Assembly: GCF_001315945.1 (NCBI RefSeq)
Contig: NZ_BBBG01000001.1
Coordinates: 124,001 to 188,000, forward strand
Length of the DNA: 64,000 bases
Direction of reading: 5' to 3'
Source of the DNA: Methanogenium cariaci JCM 10550
Lineage (GTDB): Archaea; Halobacteriota; Methanomicrobia; Methanomicrobiales; Methanomicrobiaceae
A model generated the notes under the pieces. It was given only the letters and a program-made list of their open reading frames with translations, was not told where the DNA came from and ran no database searches. Both the position numbers and the translations under genes were made by a program. How positions within the stretch are numbered: position 1 is the first letter of the stretch; the number at the start of each line of letters is the position of its first letter. This document shows positions 31,034 to 41,174 of the stretch, one piece after another.

Positions 31034-31542
31034 ACACGTCTTCCTAAATATTCTGACCAGTCGGGTAGTGTGAAGCTATGTGGTGCATCACCACGGATAA
31101 ATGCCTCGATTGCATTCGCGGTTTCTTCAGGCAACTGTTCCGTTGTATCGATCACGGTGACATGCGTCTCCGGGTGCACTTCCAGCGCCTCGATGAGGAT
31201 ACTGTCCAGCGCCTCTGCCTCCGCATTCTCCTGCACCTTCTCTTCCGCGTAGCCGCGTGCTCTCAGGCGTGTGGCGAGGATATCCGGGCGGCAGCGCAGA
31301 ACCACCACCCGGTCTGCGGGCAGAAGATGGGTGAGGTGGCCTTCGATGATGCCCTCCACCGGCACAAAGGCGTCCACCCATGCCTCATCATCGATGATAT
31401 CGGTGTCGCGTTCAGCGTCATGTTCGAGGATGTAGGGTGCCATCGTTTCCTTCTGTGACACCACCTGCATATTGCGGGCGGTGAGGAGTGCTGCAATGGT
31501 CGTTTTTCCGGTGCCGGGTGTCCCGGTAAGTGCGGTCATCAT
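31030..31542 (-). CDS. Putative adenylate kinase (Fap7/AK6-like)
   Basis: A P-loop NMP kinase of about 170 residues. The Walker A loop is at the very N terminus, LTGTPGTGKTT, and further motifs are IIEGHLTHLLPADRVVVLRC and the lid-like ATRLRARGYAEEKVQENAEAE. Archaeal members are related to eukaryotic Fap7/AK6, which helps small-subunit maturation; whether this one does is not shown. The start ATG 31542 or 31539 overlaps the stop of hisC, and its own stop overlaps the next gene, so both are coupled. Confidence 0.87.
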   Translation of the reverse strand: MMTALTGTPGTGKTTIAALLTARNMQVVSQKETMAPYILEHDAERDTDIIDDEAWVDAFVPVEGIIEGHLTHLLPADRVVVLRCRPDILATRLRARGYAEEKVQENAEAEALDSILIEALEVHPETHVTVIDTTEQLPEETANAIEAFIRGDAPHSFTLPDWSEYLGRRV

Positions 31543-32625
31543 GGCTGGTATATGTCGGTTATTGCGGCGATGAAGGCTTCGTTCTCCCACGGTTCTCCGA
31601 TGGAGACCCGGATATAGTGGTCCGGCAGACCGGGGGGGAAACTGGCACAGGACCGGACGATGACCCCCCCTTTTTGGGCAAGTTCCGTCACCACGTCATC
31701 CGCCTTACGGGGGGGCGACATCCACCATCACAAAGTTTGCCCCGCCGGGCACGACCGGATACGGGCATTCGTCGATGAACCGCTGCCGCCATTCCTGAAC
31801 GACGGATACGATCTTTTTGACATGCACGGTGTCCCTCAGTGCCGCTGTGGCGGCTGCCTGTGAGACCATGTTGAGGGTGAAGGGGGGGGTGGCTGCCCGC
31901 TGGTATATTGGTTCGTACCATTCCGGCACAAAGGCGTATCCGACCCGCAGACCTGCAAGCGAATAGGCCTTGGACATCGTCCTGCCGATGATCAGGTTCC
32001 GGTATCTCTTCATCAAAGGACGGTAGTCGGTTCCGTCAAACTCGATATACGCACAGTCAAGGAAGAGGATTCCTTCATAATTTTCACAGATTGCAGCGAT
32101 TGTCTCCGGGGTCTCTGTCGTCCCCCCCGTCGGATTGTTCGGGGTGCAGAGGAAGGCAAGCTTCGTCCCCCCCGCCGCATCCCTGCAGAATGCCTCCGGG
32201 TCAACGGAGAAGTCGGCCTTCCGGGGCACGGATACGGTCGTTCCTCCCTGTGCCTGCACCGCAAGCCCGTAGTAGGAGTAGGTGGGGGTTGCCACCGCGA
32301 CCTGGTCACCGTCTGCAATGAGGGTGCGGATGACCGTATCGATGATCCCGTCCATCCCGACACTCGCGACAAACCGGTAGTCACCGTGACGCTTCTTCAG
32401 TGCGTCAATGAACTCTTTGTTGGTCTCGTCCGGGTAACGGTTGGCGTGGGGGGGCAGCACATCTGCTGCCGCCTTGACTGCCTTCGGTGACGGTGGATAC
32501 GGGTTCTCGTTGCTTGCCAGACGTGCCGGGCGGGTGTGCCCCCCCGCAGCACGGGCAATCTCTGCTGCCCGTGTTGCAAAGACGTAGCCTTCTTTGAGAA
32601 AATCCTTACGAATCAAGTGCTTCAT
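31539..32625 (-). CDS. hisC: Histidinol-phosphate aminotransferase
   Basis: A PLP enzyme of histidine synthesis, about 355 residues. Key motifs: RLASNENPYPPSP, FLCTPNNPTG (the Asn that contacts PLP), FLDCAYIEFDG (Asp to the pyridine N), and GRTMSKAYSLAGLRVGY with the Schiff-base Lys. The C-terminal YIRVSIGEPWENEAFI has the phosphate-binding Arg. One frame break occurs at the G run near 31711. It overlaps argD by 20 bases and the kinase by four. Confidence 0.92.
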
Positions 32626-33749
32626 TGATAACTCTGACCGCCTGGTCGATCTCCTCGTCTGTGATCACGAGCGGCGGGATGAGGCGAAGGTTTCCGCTGG
32701 TGCAGTTGACCAGCACTCCGTGTTCCTCACAATAATCCTTCACCGGTGCACAGCGATCTCCGAGGGTGACGCCGATCATAAGGCCCCCCCTCTGGCGGGG
32801 GGGATGGTGAGCGGCGAGTCCGTCACGGAAGCGCTGGCCCTTGCGTTCAATGTCGCCGATGATCTCTTCGAGGACATCGAGTGTGGCGTGTGACGCGGCA
32901 CAGGCGAGCGGGCCACCGTTGAAGGTGCCGCCATGCTCGCCGGGTAAAAATTCGAGTCCCTCACGGGCGACGATCGCACCCATCGGGAACCCGGAGCCGA
33001 TGCCCTTTGCCATCGTGATGATGTCAGGTTCGATGTCTGCGTGCTGGAAGCCGAACCATGTACCGGTCCGTCCGAATCCGGTCTGCACCTCATCGATGAT
33101 CATGAGCGCGTCATTCTCGGTGCACACGCTGCGCACCGCCTCCAGGAACCCGTCCGGTGCGGGGGGGAAGACTCCTGCCTCGCCCTGCACCGGTTCCAGG
33201 ATTACCCCCGGCAACGGTATCGTCCATCACGGCCTTCAGGCCCTCGATGTCACCGTATTCAACGAATGAACAGTCATACGGCAGAGGGGTAAAGGGGAGA
33301 CGGTAGTCTTCCTTGTGTGTCAGGGAGAGGGCACCGAAGGTACGTCCGTGGAACCCGGATTTAAATGCGATGAACCGTTTCTTGCCGGTGCGGACACGGG
33401 CCAGTTTCACGGCTGCTTCAACGGCCTCACTGCCGGAATTGGAGAAGAAGACCCGGCCTCCTTTGATGCCTGACTTCTCTACAATCCGTTTTGCGAGTTC
33501 TGCCTGTCCGGGGATGTAGAAGAGGTTTGATATGTGGATGAGCTCTTTTGCCTGACGACAGATGGCTTCTGAAACCTTCGGGTGACAGTGGCCGGTGGAA
33601 CAGACAGCAATGCCTGCCACACAGTCGATGTATTCATTCCCTTCATCATCCCATACCCGTGCCCCTTTGCCGTGCGTAATCAGCATGTGACGGCCAAAGT
33701 TGCGCATCAGGTATGTCTCACACATATCGCGGTATTCGTCCTGTACCAT
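32606..33749 (-). CDS. argD: Acetylornithine aminotransferase
   Basis: A class III PLP aminotransferase of arginine synthesis, about 375 residues. It starts MVQDEYRDMCETYLMRNFGRH. Motifs: FFSNSGSEAVEAAVKLAR, SGFHGRTFGALSLT, ILEPVQGEAGV, LMIIDEVQTGFGRTG (Asp to PLP) and ITMAKGIGSGFPMGA with the catalytic Lys. GEHGGTFNGGPLAC binds the phosphate. Frame breaks near 33208 and 32800 lie at C/G runs. It lies 31 bases after guaA and overlaps hisC, so it belongs to the same leftward operon. GABA or succinylornithine aminotransferase is an unlikely alternative here. Confidence 0.9.
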
Positions 33750-33780
33750 TTTTTTCGCTTCCTCTTTTTTCTATATTCAC

Positions 33781-34709
33781 TCGTATTCGATTGTTGCCGG
33801 GGGGGGTTTGGGGGGGGTGATGTCGTAGACCACACGGGATACGCCCGGAATCTCTGCCGTAATTCGTGATGCAATGCGGTGCAGGTTCTCCCACGGAACT
33901 TCAACCGGTTCTGCGGTCATTGCGTCACGGGAGTATACCGCACGGACGGCGACAATCCAGCCGTGAAGGCGGATGTCTCCTTTCACTCCGGTCCCGAGAC
34001 CGATGACTGCGGCAAGGCACTGCCACGGGAGAACTGTTCGACGAGTTCTTCCTCGGCGATGGCGTTTGCCTCGCGGACGATGGCGATCTTTTCCTCGGTC
34101 ACCTCGCCCACACAGCGGACAGCAAGACCGGGGGGGCCGGGGGGGAAGGGCATGCGGTGCTGGATTGCGGTGGGCATCTCAAGAGCGCCTGCCACTTCCC
34201 GTACCTCATCCTTGTAGAGGTCCACCAGGGGGGGTTCGATGACTCCCTTGAAGTTGATGTCGACAGGCAGACCGCCGACATTGTGATGGCTCTTGATGCC
34301 GCCTTCACTCTCGATGATGTCCGGGTAAATGGTGCCCTGTAAAAGGTAGGCCGCTTTTGTCTCGCGTGCCTCACGCTCAAAGACCCGGATGAACTTCTCG
34401 CCGATGATCTTGCGTTTCTTTTCCGGGTCGGTCACGCCTGAGAGGGCGGAGATGAACTCCTCACTTGCATCAACCATCTTCAGGTTGATGTCACTGAAGA
34501 GTGCTTTGATCTGTTCGCTCTCTCCTTTTCGCATCAGGCCGGTATCCACGTAGATGGGGGATCAGGCGATCGCCTATCGCCCGCTTGGCCAGTTCTGCAC
34601 AGACGGAACTGTCCACACCGCCGGAGAGTGCCATGACGACATATTCATCTCCGGCCTTCTTCTGGATATCCGCGATTGCTTCCTCGATAAATTTCTCTGC
34701 TTTTACCAT
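33781..34709 (-). CDS. guaA: GMP synthase, PP-ATPase (subunit B)
   Basis: Aminates XMP to GMP using ammonia from a separate glutaminase subunit, the archaeal arrangement. About 305 residues. The PP-loop is [20 protein letters not shown], followed by [13 protein letters not shown] in the corrected frame, [21 protein letters not shown] and the dimerisation domain ending [16 protein letters not shown]. Breaks occur near 34558 (G run), 34135 and 34016. AGGAG lies ten bases upstream of the ATG. The glutaminase subunit is not in the window. It follows pyrG with a gap of only six bases. Confidence 0.93.
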
Positions 34710-34715
34710 GATTGC

Positions 34716-36314
34716 TTACTCCTGATTCTGTATTTTTTGTTCACGGCATGCCCGCACAAAGCCGACATAGGGGGGGTGATGGCCGTGTCGGGGGGGTTGA
34801 TTTGAATTCCGGGTGGAACTGGGTCGCGAGGAAGAACGCGTCCTGGCTCAGTTCACAGGTCTCCATCCGCGGCCCGCATCTGCCGGAGAAGACCAGTCCT
34901 GCATCCTCGAGGCGTTCGATATATTCCGGGTTTACCTCATAGCGGTGGCGGTGCCGTTCAATGATGGTCCCGGTGTTATAAAGTGCATGCACGGGTGCCT
35001 TTGTGAAGATCTGCGGTGCAGTTTCCGAGGCGCATCGTGCCACCCAGATCTTCCACCCCCCCTTCCTGTTCCGGGAGAATGGCGATGACGTGACTGCCGG
35101 GCCCCATCTCTTCGCTGGTCGCGTCAGTTATGCCTGCCACATGGCGGGCGAACTCGATGACCGCGAGCTGGAAGCCGAGGCAGAGACCCAGATAGGGTTT
35201 CCCGTGGGTCCGGGCATACTCAATGGCCCGGATTTTTCCTTCAATACCCCGGTGACCGAATCCGCCGGGCACCAGAATGCCGTCCACATCGGCGAGTTCG
35301 CTGGTGGTAAAGGTCTCTGCATCCAGCCACCGGATATCCACTTCGGTTGCAAGGGCAAACCCGGCATGCTTCAGGGACTCCTTAATGGAGATATAAACAT
35401 CCTCGATACCGTACTTGCTCACGATGGCAATGGTCACGCGGGCGGTACTCTCCCGGTTGATCAGGGTGTACCAGCTGTTCTCCGGTTCGTGTGTCTTCAG
35501 GTGGAGCTGTTCGGTGATCACTTCTGCGAGCCCTTCCTTCTCCATCTCCATCGGCACCAGATAGATGTCCGGTGCGGTGATCGCACTGATCACCGCTTTG
35601 CTTGCCACATCCGTGAATGCGGAAATTTTCCTCTTGGTGGAAGCGCTCATGATACAGTCACTTCTGCCGACAATGACATCCGGCTGGAGACCCAGTTCCC
35701 GCAGTGCCTTCACCGAGTGCTGGGTCGGTTTGGTCTTGTGGTCACCCATATTGTCCGCGGGGGACCAGCGTGACATGGACAAGGGCCATATCCTCTTTCG
35801 GGAGTTCTGCGCGCATCTCGCGCACCGCTTCCAGAAACGGCATACTCTCGATATCGCCGACCGTGCCACCGACCTCCACGAGACAGATCTCGGGGACTTC
35901 ACCCGGTGCGACCGGTATTGTCGCGGCATGCGCGATGGATTCCCGGATCTGGGCGGTGATATGCGGGATGATCTGGACTGTTGCGCCCAGATAATCTCCA
36001 CGCCGTTCCTTCTCGATGACTTCCCGGTAGACCTTTCCGGTGGTGATGTTATGGGCGGACGTGAGTTCAATGTCTAAGAACCGCTCATAATTTCCCAGAT
36101 CAAGGTCGACCTCGCCACCATCCGAGAGGACGTATACCTCTCCGTGCTGACCGGGGGGGTTCATCGTACCTGCATCAATATTCAGGTACGGATCGATTTT
36201 TACCGCGGTAACTGCATACCCACGGTTTTTTAGCAGACGGCCAATTGATGCGGTGGTGATGCCCTTTCCCAGGCCACTCATCACCCCCCCGCCCGTTACA
36301 ACAATATATTTCAC
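34716..36314 (-). CDS. pyrG: CTP synthase
   Basis: Converts UTP to CTP with glutamine as nitrogen donor. About 525 residues. N-terminal synthetase: [61 protein letters not shown]-terminal glutaminase: [34 protein letters not shown] with the catalytic Cys, HRHRYEVNP and ATQFHPEF. Breaks lie at 35758 (G run), near 35020, and at the last G runs, after which the tail reads [12 protein letters not shown]. It is the first gene of the leftward operon pyrG-guaA-argD-hisC-kinase-phosphatidyltransferase. Confidence 0.95.
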
Positions 36315-36546
36315 CTGATTTTCCCCCCCTTCCCGACCGGAGCATATAGTGCCGACCGTTACTCCTTGCCTATATTATTGCATGTACCCGCACTTTATCA
36401 TTGAGGTTACCGGAAGGTGGGTGCGGTATGATCGTGTGCCCGGGAACAGGGGGGGTCCGGAAAGAGAAAACCTGCCGGTGCAGTGCAGTGCCTCGTCTCA
36501 GGTGAATGTGTTTCCGGAAAAAAGGAGACGGGGGGGAAAAACAAGG

Positions 36547-37666
36547 TTAGTCCCGTTCTGTTCGCGGAGGTTCTGACGGTTCTACGGATGCATCCAGATT
36601 CACCGGGGGGGTGGTCGGGTCTTCCAGTGTCTGAATCTTCTTCTCGATCTCTTTTACATAATCTGTGGCATCCTCGATGCCCTCTTCGGCAGGGGGGGAC
36701 TTGCCGAGGATGGAGTCGTCCAGTAAAATATCCTTCCAGTCCTCGTCGACGAGCACCTCTGCCTCTTCGCCGAGGAACTTTGCACTCTGTTTAATGAGTC
36801 CGGAGAGTTCGAACGGGAAGATGATTTTTGTTGCCTGACCGTCTGCCATCTGTTTGAGGGCGTCAAGGGAGAGCACCGTAATGGCCTTCCGGTCAAGTGC
36901 CCGTGAACCGAGAGAGAGGATGCGCAGACCCTGCGCCTCACCCTGTGACTGCAGGATACGGGATTTCCGGTCACCCTCCGCCCGGAGAATCTTACTCTGT
37001 CGGTCACCCTCTGCTTCGAGGATCATCGACTGTCGCATCCCTTCTGCGGTGAGAATCGCCGAGCGTTTCTCACCATCTGCACGCAGGATAGCAGCACGGC
37101 GTTCCCGTTCTGCTGCGGTCTGTTCGGTCATTGCCTGTTTGACGGCACCGACCGGATCCACCTCTTTGATCTCCACCCGCTCGACCTTTACTCCCCCCCA
37201 CTGGTCGGTTTCACGGTCGAGAATGTCACGCAGACGGTTGTTGATGAGTTCGCGGTTATAGAGTATCTCATCGAGTTCCATGTCACCGATGATGCCACGC
37301 AGACTGGTCTGGGCAAGAGCCACGGTGGCCATACGGAAGTTCGCAACCTCAAAGGCGGACTTCTCCGGGTCAACCACCCGGACGTAGACAATGGCGTCCA
37401 CATTGGTGGGTGAGTTATCCTTGGTGATGACCTCCTGACGGGGGGACGTCCATCACCTGTGTTCTCAGGTCAATCTTGATGATATCCGTGATGAAGGGAA
37501 TCACCCACCGGAATCCCGGGTTCAGCCGGCCTTTATACTGGCCCAGCCTGATTTCCAGCGCCTGCTGGTAGGGCTGCACGATCACCACACCTTTTGCAAA
37601 GATGAGAATGATTGCGAGTACGAGAATGATGGTGAAGAAGGTGTTTCCCAAATCAATTAATGCCAT
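36547..37666 (-). CDS. SPFH-domain (stomatin/prohibitin-like) membrane protein
   Basis: A membrane scaffold of about 370 residues. It has an N-terminal membrane anchor (ALIDLGNTFFTIILVLAIILIF), then the SPFH/band 7 domain (VIVQPYQQALEIRLGQYKG, LDEILYNRELINNRLRDILD, WGVKVERVEIKEV). A long coiled coil with repeats of the type AEGDRQSKILRAEG (about residues 200-260) follows, and then a Pro/Glu-rich tail. A break occurs near 37441. It forms a pair with the NfeD-like gene, whose stop lies four bases upstream of this start; the SPFH-NfeD pair is a well-known functional unit for membrane quality control. Confidence 0.9.
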
Positions 37667-37670
37667 AATT

Positions 37671-38120
37671 TTATATCTCCTCAACGACGACGTGCACCCC
37701 GACGGATTTCACGACGCGGACTTTTTTTCCCACAGCGATACTGCCGTCTGCAGACCGGGCACTCCAGTCCACATTGCCGATGACGACCTTTCCTTTGATG
37801 GTATCCGGCTCCACGGTTGTTGTTACCCTGCCGGTCTTCCCGGCAAGAGAATCGCCACTTATCGTGGACGGCACCTTATCCGGGGTAATCCGTGCATACA
37901 GCCATACACTGGCGCCTGCCGCAACAAGTGCGGTCACAATGCCTATCAGGATGATCCATGTCGAACTGAAGATCTCCGGAAAGAGCAGGGAGATGGCACC
38001 GATGATAATCAGGGTGGTGCCGGGGGGGACCGCGAGGAAAAATCCCGGGTTGAAGGCTTCGACTAAAAGCAGTATGACTCCGATTAAGATCAGAATCCAT
38101 CCAAGAACTAATATTTCCAT
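37671..38120 (-). CDS. NfeD-like membrane protein
   Basis: 149 residues. Two or three membrane spans (LVLGWILILIGVILLLVEAF; the FSSTWIILIGIVTALVAAG region) are followed by a C-terminal OB fold: LAGKTGRVTTTVEPDTIKGKVVIGN and VGKKVRVVKSVGVHVVVEEI. This is the short NfeD form without a protease domain. It is co-transcribed with the SPFH gene downstream. Frame intact. Confidence 0.9.
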   Translation of the reverse strand: MEILVLGWILILIGVILLLVEAFNPGFFLAVPPGTTLIIIGAISLLFPEIFSSTWIILIGIVTALVAAGASVWLYARITPDKVPSTISGDSLAGKTGRVTTTVEPDTIKGKVVIGNVDWSARSADGSIAVGKKVRVVKSVGVHVVVEEI

Positions 38121-38256
38121 GATTCCATTGCTACATGCAGGTTCGGAGGGTATAAAGATAATTGAGGGAATGCCTGTCGGCGGGGGGGACGGTTTGAAAA
38201 ATATGAGAACGGATGGGGGGGGTGGTGGAATATCGGGGGGGAATAATAGTGTTGGA

Positions 38257-38689
38257 TTATTGGTGCGCTATCACGGTAAAAGAGGCCGAGGACTCGGCCA
38301 GTATCTCCCCCCCGTCTTTTCCCGGCCGCCGGACCACCCCCCCTTTGGTGAAGGCGACTTTTCTGCCCTTCCGGACAACGGTAGCCTCCGCTTCAACGGT
38401 GCCGTCCCGCACTCCCCCCCGGTAGAATGACGTGGTCTCACTGATCGTCGCAATGATCTCGTCTTCTTTCAGGGCGGTGAAAAGGGCAAGGGCCATCGCC
38501 TCGTCTGCAAGGGCGGCATATACCCCCCCGCCCTGTAACCATCCGCCGCCGTTCAGCATATCGGGCCGGACGTCCATGGTGAGGACTGCCTGTCCCTCAG
38601 CGTAGGATACGATATCAATCCCCCATCATTTTAAAGAAGGGGGGGTTGGCATCCCGGCCTTTCAGGGAGACTTCTTCGAGATAACTCAT
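38257..38689 (-). CDS. PaaI-like hotdog-fold thioesterase
   Basis: An acyl-CoA thioesterase-type protein of about 140 residues. It has the hotdog motif GWLQGGVYAALADEAMALAL and the core AEGQAVLTMDVRPDMLN. The C-terminal strand reads GTVEAEATVVRKGRKVAFTKGVV. Breaks at the G run near 38626 and at later runs were bridged. The physiological acyl group is unknown. Confidence 0.82.
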
Positions 38690-38787
38690 TCATTGGTATG
38701 TCTGTAGTCTTTCCCCCTTATGCATTGGGCTTTTTTGTTTTCATTGCCTGCGCAGATTTAATGAACCTGTGATACCGACCTAACAGT

Positions 38788-39309
38788 ATGAAACTGCTCA
38801 TGGTCATCGCACACGAAAAGTTCAGGGATGAGGAATTTTTGATCCCTGCACGGGTCTTTGCCGAAGCGGGCATTGCCTATGATGTGGCCACTGATCAGCC
38901 GGGGGGGTCCTGCATGGGCATGCTGGGAGAGACGGTTGAGGTGACCCGGTCCATTAAAGAGACGGATGCGTCTCTCTATGATGGTATCGTGATCGTCGGT
39001 GGTCCCGGTGCTGCTGAATATCTCTGGGCGGACAGAGACCTGCGGGCCCTTGTCAAAACGATGTATGAGGACGGTGACGTGGTGGCGGCCATCTGCCTTG
39101 CACCGGTTGTTTTCGCCTATGCAGGCATCCTTGAGGGGGGGCGGCAGGCCACGGTCTTTAAGACCCGTCTCTCGGAAAAGTCGTTTGCCGATAAGGGTGC
39201 CGTCTTCACCGACATCCCGGTCGTGGTGGACGGCACTATCATTACGGCAAACGGCCCGCTTGCCGCGGCTGCCTTTGCCGAAGAAATTATCTCCGCACTC
39301 TCCTGCTGA
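38788..39309 (+). CDS. DJ-1/PfpI family protein
   Basis: An intracellular glutamine-amidotransferase-like protein of about 172 residues, frame intact. The conserved nucleophile elbow is AAICLAPVVFAYAG (Cys at about 110), with the supporting Glu in HEKFRDEEFLIP. Members act as glyoxalases, deglycases or peptidases, and the class cannot be fixed here. A TATA-like GATTTAATGA at 38756-38765, about 30 bases before the ATG, suggests a transcript with almost no leader. Confidence 0.88.
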   Translation: MKLLMVIAHEKFRDEEFLIPARVFAEAGIAYDVATDQPGGSCMGMLGETVEVTRSIKETDASLYDGIVIVGGPGAAEYLWADRDLRALVKTMYEDGDVVAAICLAPVVFAYAGILEGGRQATVFKTRLSEKSFADKGAVFTDIPVVVDGTIITANGPLAAAAFAEEIISALSC

Positions 39310-39316
39310 CCTGCAT

Positions 39317-40013
39317 ATGACGGTCAGTGAAGAGGACTGCACCATTGTAATCCCGGCCTACAATGAAGCGGGCCGAATCGGGGGGGGATTACTGGACGGG
39401 CTTGCCGCATACCGGGGGGGACCGGTCATCGTCGTCTGTGACGGGGATGACAATACTCCGGGTGTTGTCTCTGCCTTTTCCCGTGCCCACCCGTCGTGCC
39501 AACTGGAATGCCGGGAATACGAAGAGCGTCTGGGCAAGGGCGGGGGGGGTGGTCGCCGGTCTGACGCATGCAAATACCCCCCCGTATGTCGGGTTTATGG
39601 ATGCCGACGGTTCGACGACCGTCCCGGAGATGAGACACCTCTTTGCCGCTCTCATTGATGCAGACGGGGGGGCCATCGGCTCACGCTGGATAAAAGGTGC
39701 CTGTGTGCCCGTCCGGCAGAGCATGGGACGGCAGGTGCAAAGCCGGCTCTTCAACCTCTTTGTCCGGCTCTTTTTTGCCCTGCCGTATCAGGACACCCAG
39801 TGCGGGGGGGCGAAGGTGTTCCGGACAGCGGCGGTGCAGGCGGTTTTGCCGTCGGTGCAATCACCGGGGGGGTTTGAGTTTGACGTGGAACTCCTCTGGC
39901 AGATGAGGCGACAGGGGGGGTTTGTGGTAACGGAAGTGCCCATACACTGGGAGGACCAGCCGGACTCGCGGGTCGGCGGCACGACCGGTTTTGCCATGCT
40001 GAAAGGCTCATGA
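39317..40013 (+). CDS. Family 2 glycosyltransferase
   Basis: Transfers sugar from a nucleotide- or lipid-activated donor. About 230 residues with a GT-A fold: CTIVIPAYNEAGRIG, VVCDGDDNTPG, FMDADGSTTVPEM (DxD metal site), AIGSRWIKGA, QDTQCGAKVF and ELLWQMRRQGFVVTEVPIHWED. This set is typical of dolichol-phosphate mannose or glucose synthase relatives. Several frame breaks occur at G/C runs. If a base is missing at the end, the protein could continue about nine residues (MKIRFGHRPE) to a stop near 40041. Confidence 0.85.
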
Positions 40014-40082
40014 AGATACGGTTTGGGCATCGCCCCGAATAACGAAGAGAGATACTGAAGGATACACAGGGATAGTCGAGTT

Positions 40083-41142
40083 ATGAAGAAGGATACGATT
40101 CAGTCAGTCGCAGACAGGGATCAGGTTGATGCACTCTTTGTCATCAGCAATGCTGAGATCCGGGAAGGAAGTAAGGGGGCAGTATATCACCTGCACCATC
40201 AGTGATGCAACGGGTGAGATGGCATGCAAAATATGGGGAAAAAAGAGCCTGAACTTTCTGGTGAAAGAGGCCTCTGCTGCCATCCGTGAGGGAATGGTTC
40301 ACCGGGTCGTCGGGAAGGCCCAGGTCTACAACAACGAATTGCAGATGAACGTCAACGATGGCATCGATCATCTCATTCAGGGCCCTGCGGACCATGCCTC
40401 GCTTGACCCCCCCGGCGACTTTGTCTTCTCTCCTGCTGACTGCGCCCGGAACCGTGACGAACTTCTTCGGATGGCAGCCGGTATTGGCCGTCCGGGGCTG
40501 CGTGCGCTGGTGGAGCGGGTCTTTGCAACGCATGACGCCTTTTTCTCTGTCCCCCCCGCCGCACGGGCGAAGCACCATGCCTACCGCGGAGGGCTTGCCG
40601 AACACACACTTGAGGTGGTTCGCTACACGGAGGCCTTCCTTGTCGGTGCGGAGGGTATCTCCGCTGACCGGGATGTCGCGGTGGCAGGAGCCCTGCTCCA
40701 TGATGTGGGAAAGGCGGTCTGTTTTGCCGAACAGGGTTTCTCCTTCTGTCAGCTTCCCACGTATTCTCTTCTCGGCCATATCAGTCCGGGCATCTCCATC
40801 ATTGAACAGGCGGCAGAAGAGATGACGGTGGACGGGCAGGATCTGAGCCATCTGCTTCATATCGTCCAGACCCATCACGGCATCTACAGCGACCCGAAAC
40901 CCCAGACGGTGGAGGCATGGGCTGTCCATCAGGCGGACAACACGAGTGCCCTCCTCCACGAGGTGGCTTCAGATGTGGAGGATACCCATCCGGGAGAGGG
41001 GCGGTTTGGTTCACGGTTAAAGGGACCGGTATACCGCTACCCTGCACCATCGGCTGTATCGGAAAGCGTTCCGGAGGCACATGCGCCTTCCGCACCTGTT
41101 GCAAAAGAGAAGGGACCGTCTGATCTTTCCCAGTGGTGTTAG
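40083..41142 (+). CDS. OB-fold plus HD-domain phosphohydrolase (YhaM-like)
   Basis: About 350 residues. The N-terminal OB fold is nucleic-acid-binding in type (QYITCTISDATGEMACKIWGK; GKAQVYNNELQMNV). A central helical part follows, and then an HD domain: RAKHHAYRGGLAEHTLEVV (His), AGALLHDVGKAVCF (His-Asp), LLHIVQTHHGIY and EAWAVHQADN (Asp). The domain order matches the bacterial 3'-5' exoribonuclease YhaM. An early break near 40170 changes the frame. The Ala/Pro-rich C-terminal tail ends DLSQWC. RNase activity is inferred, not shown. Confidence 0.8.
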
Positions 41143-41174
41143 GTCGGATACGATTCTCTCATATGTTGTTCCGG

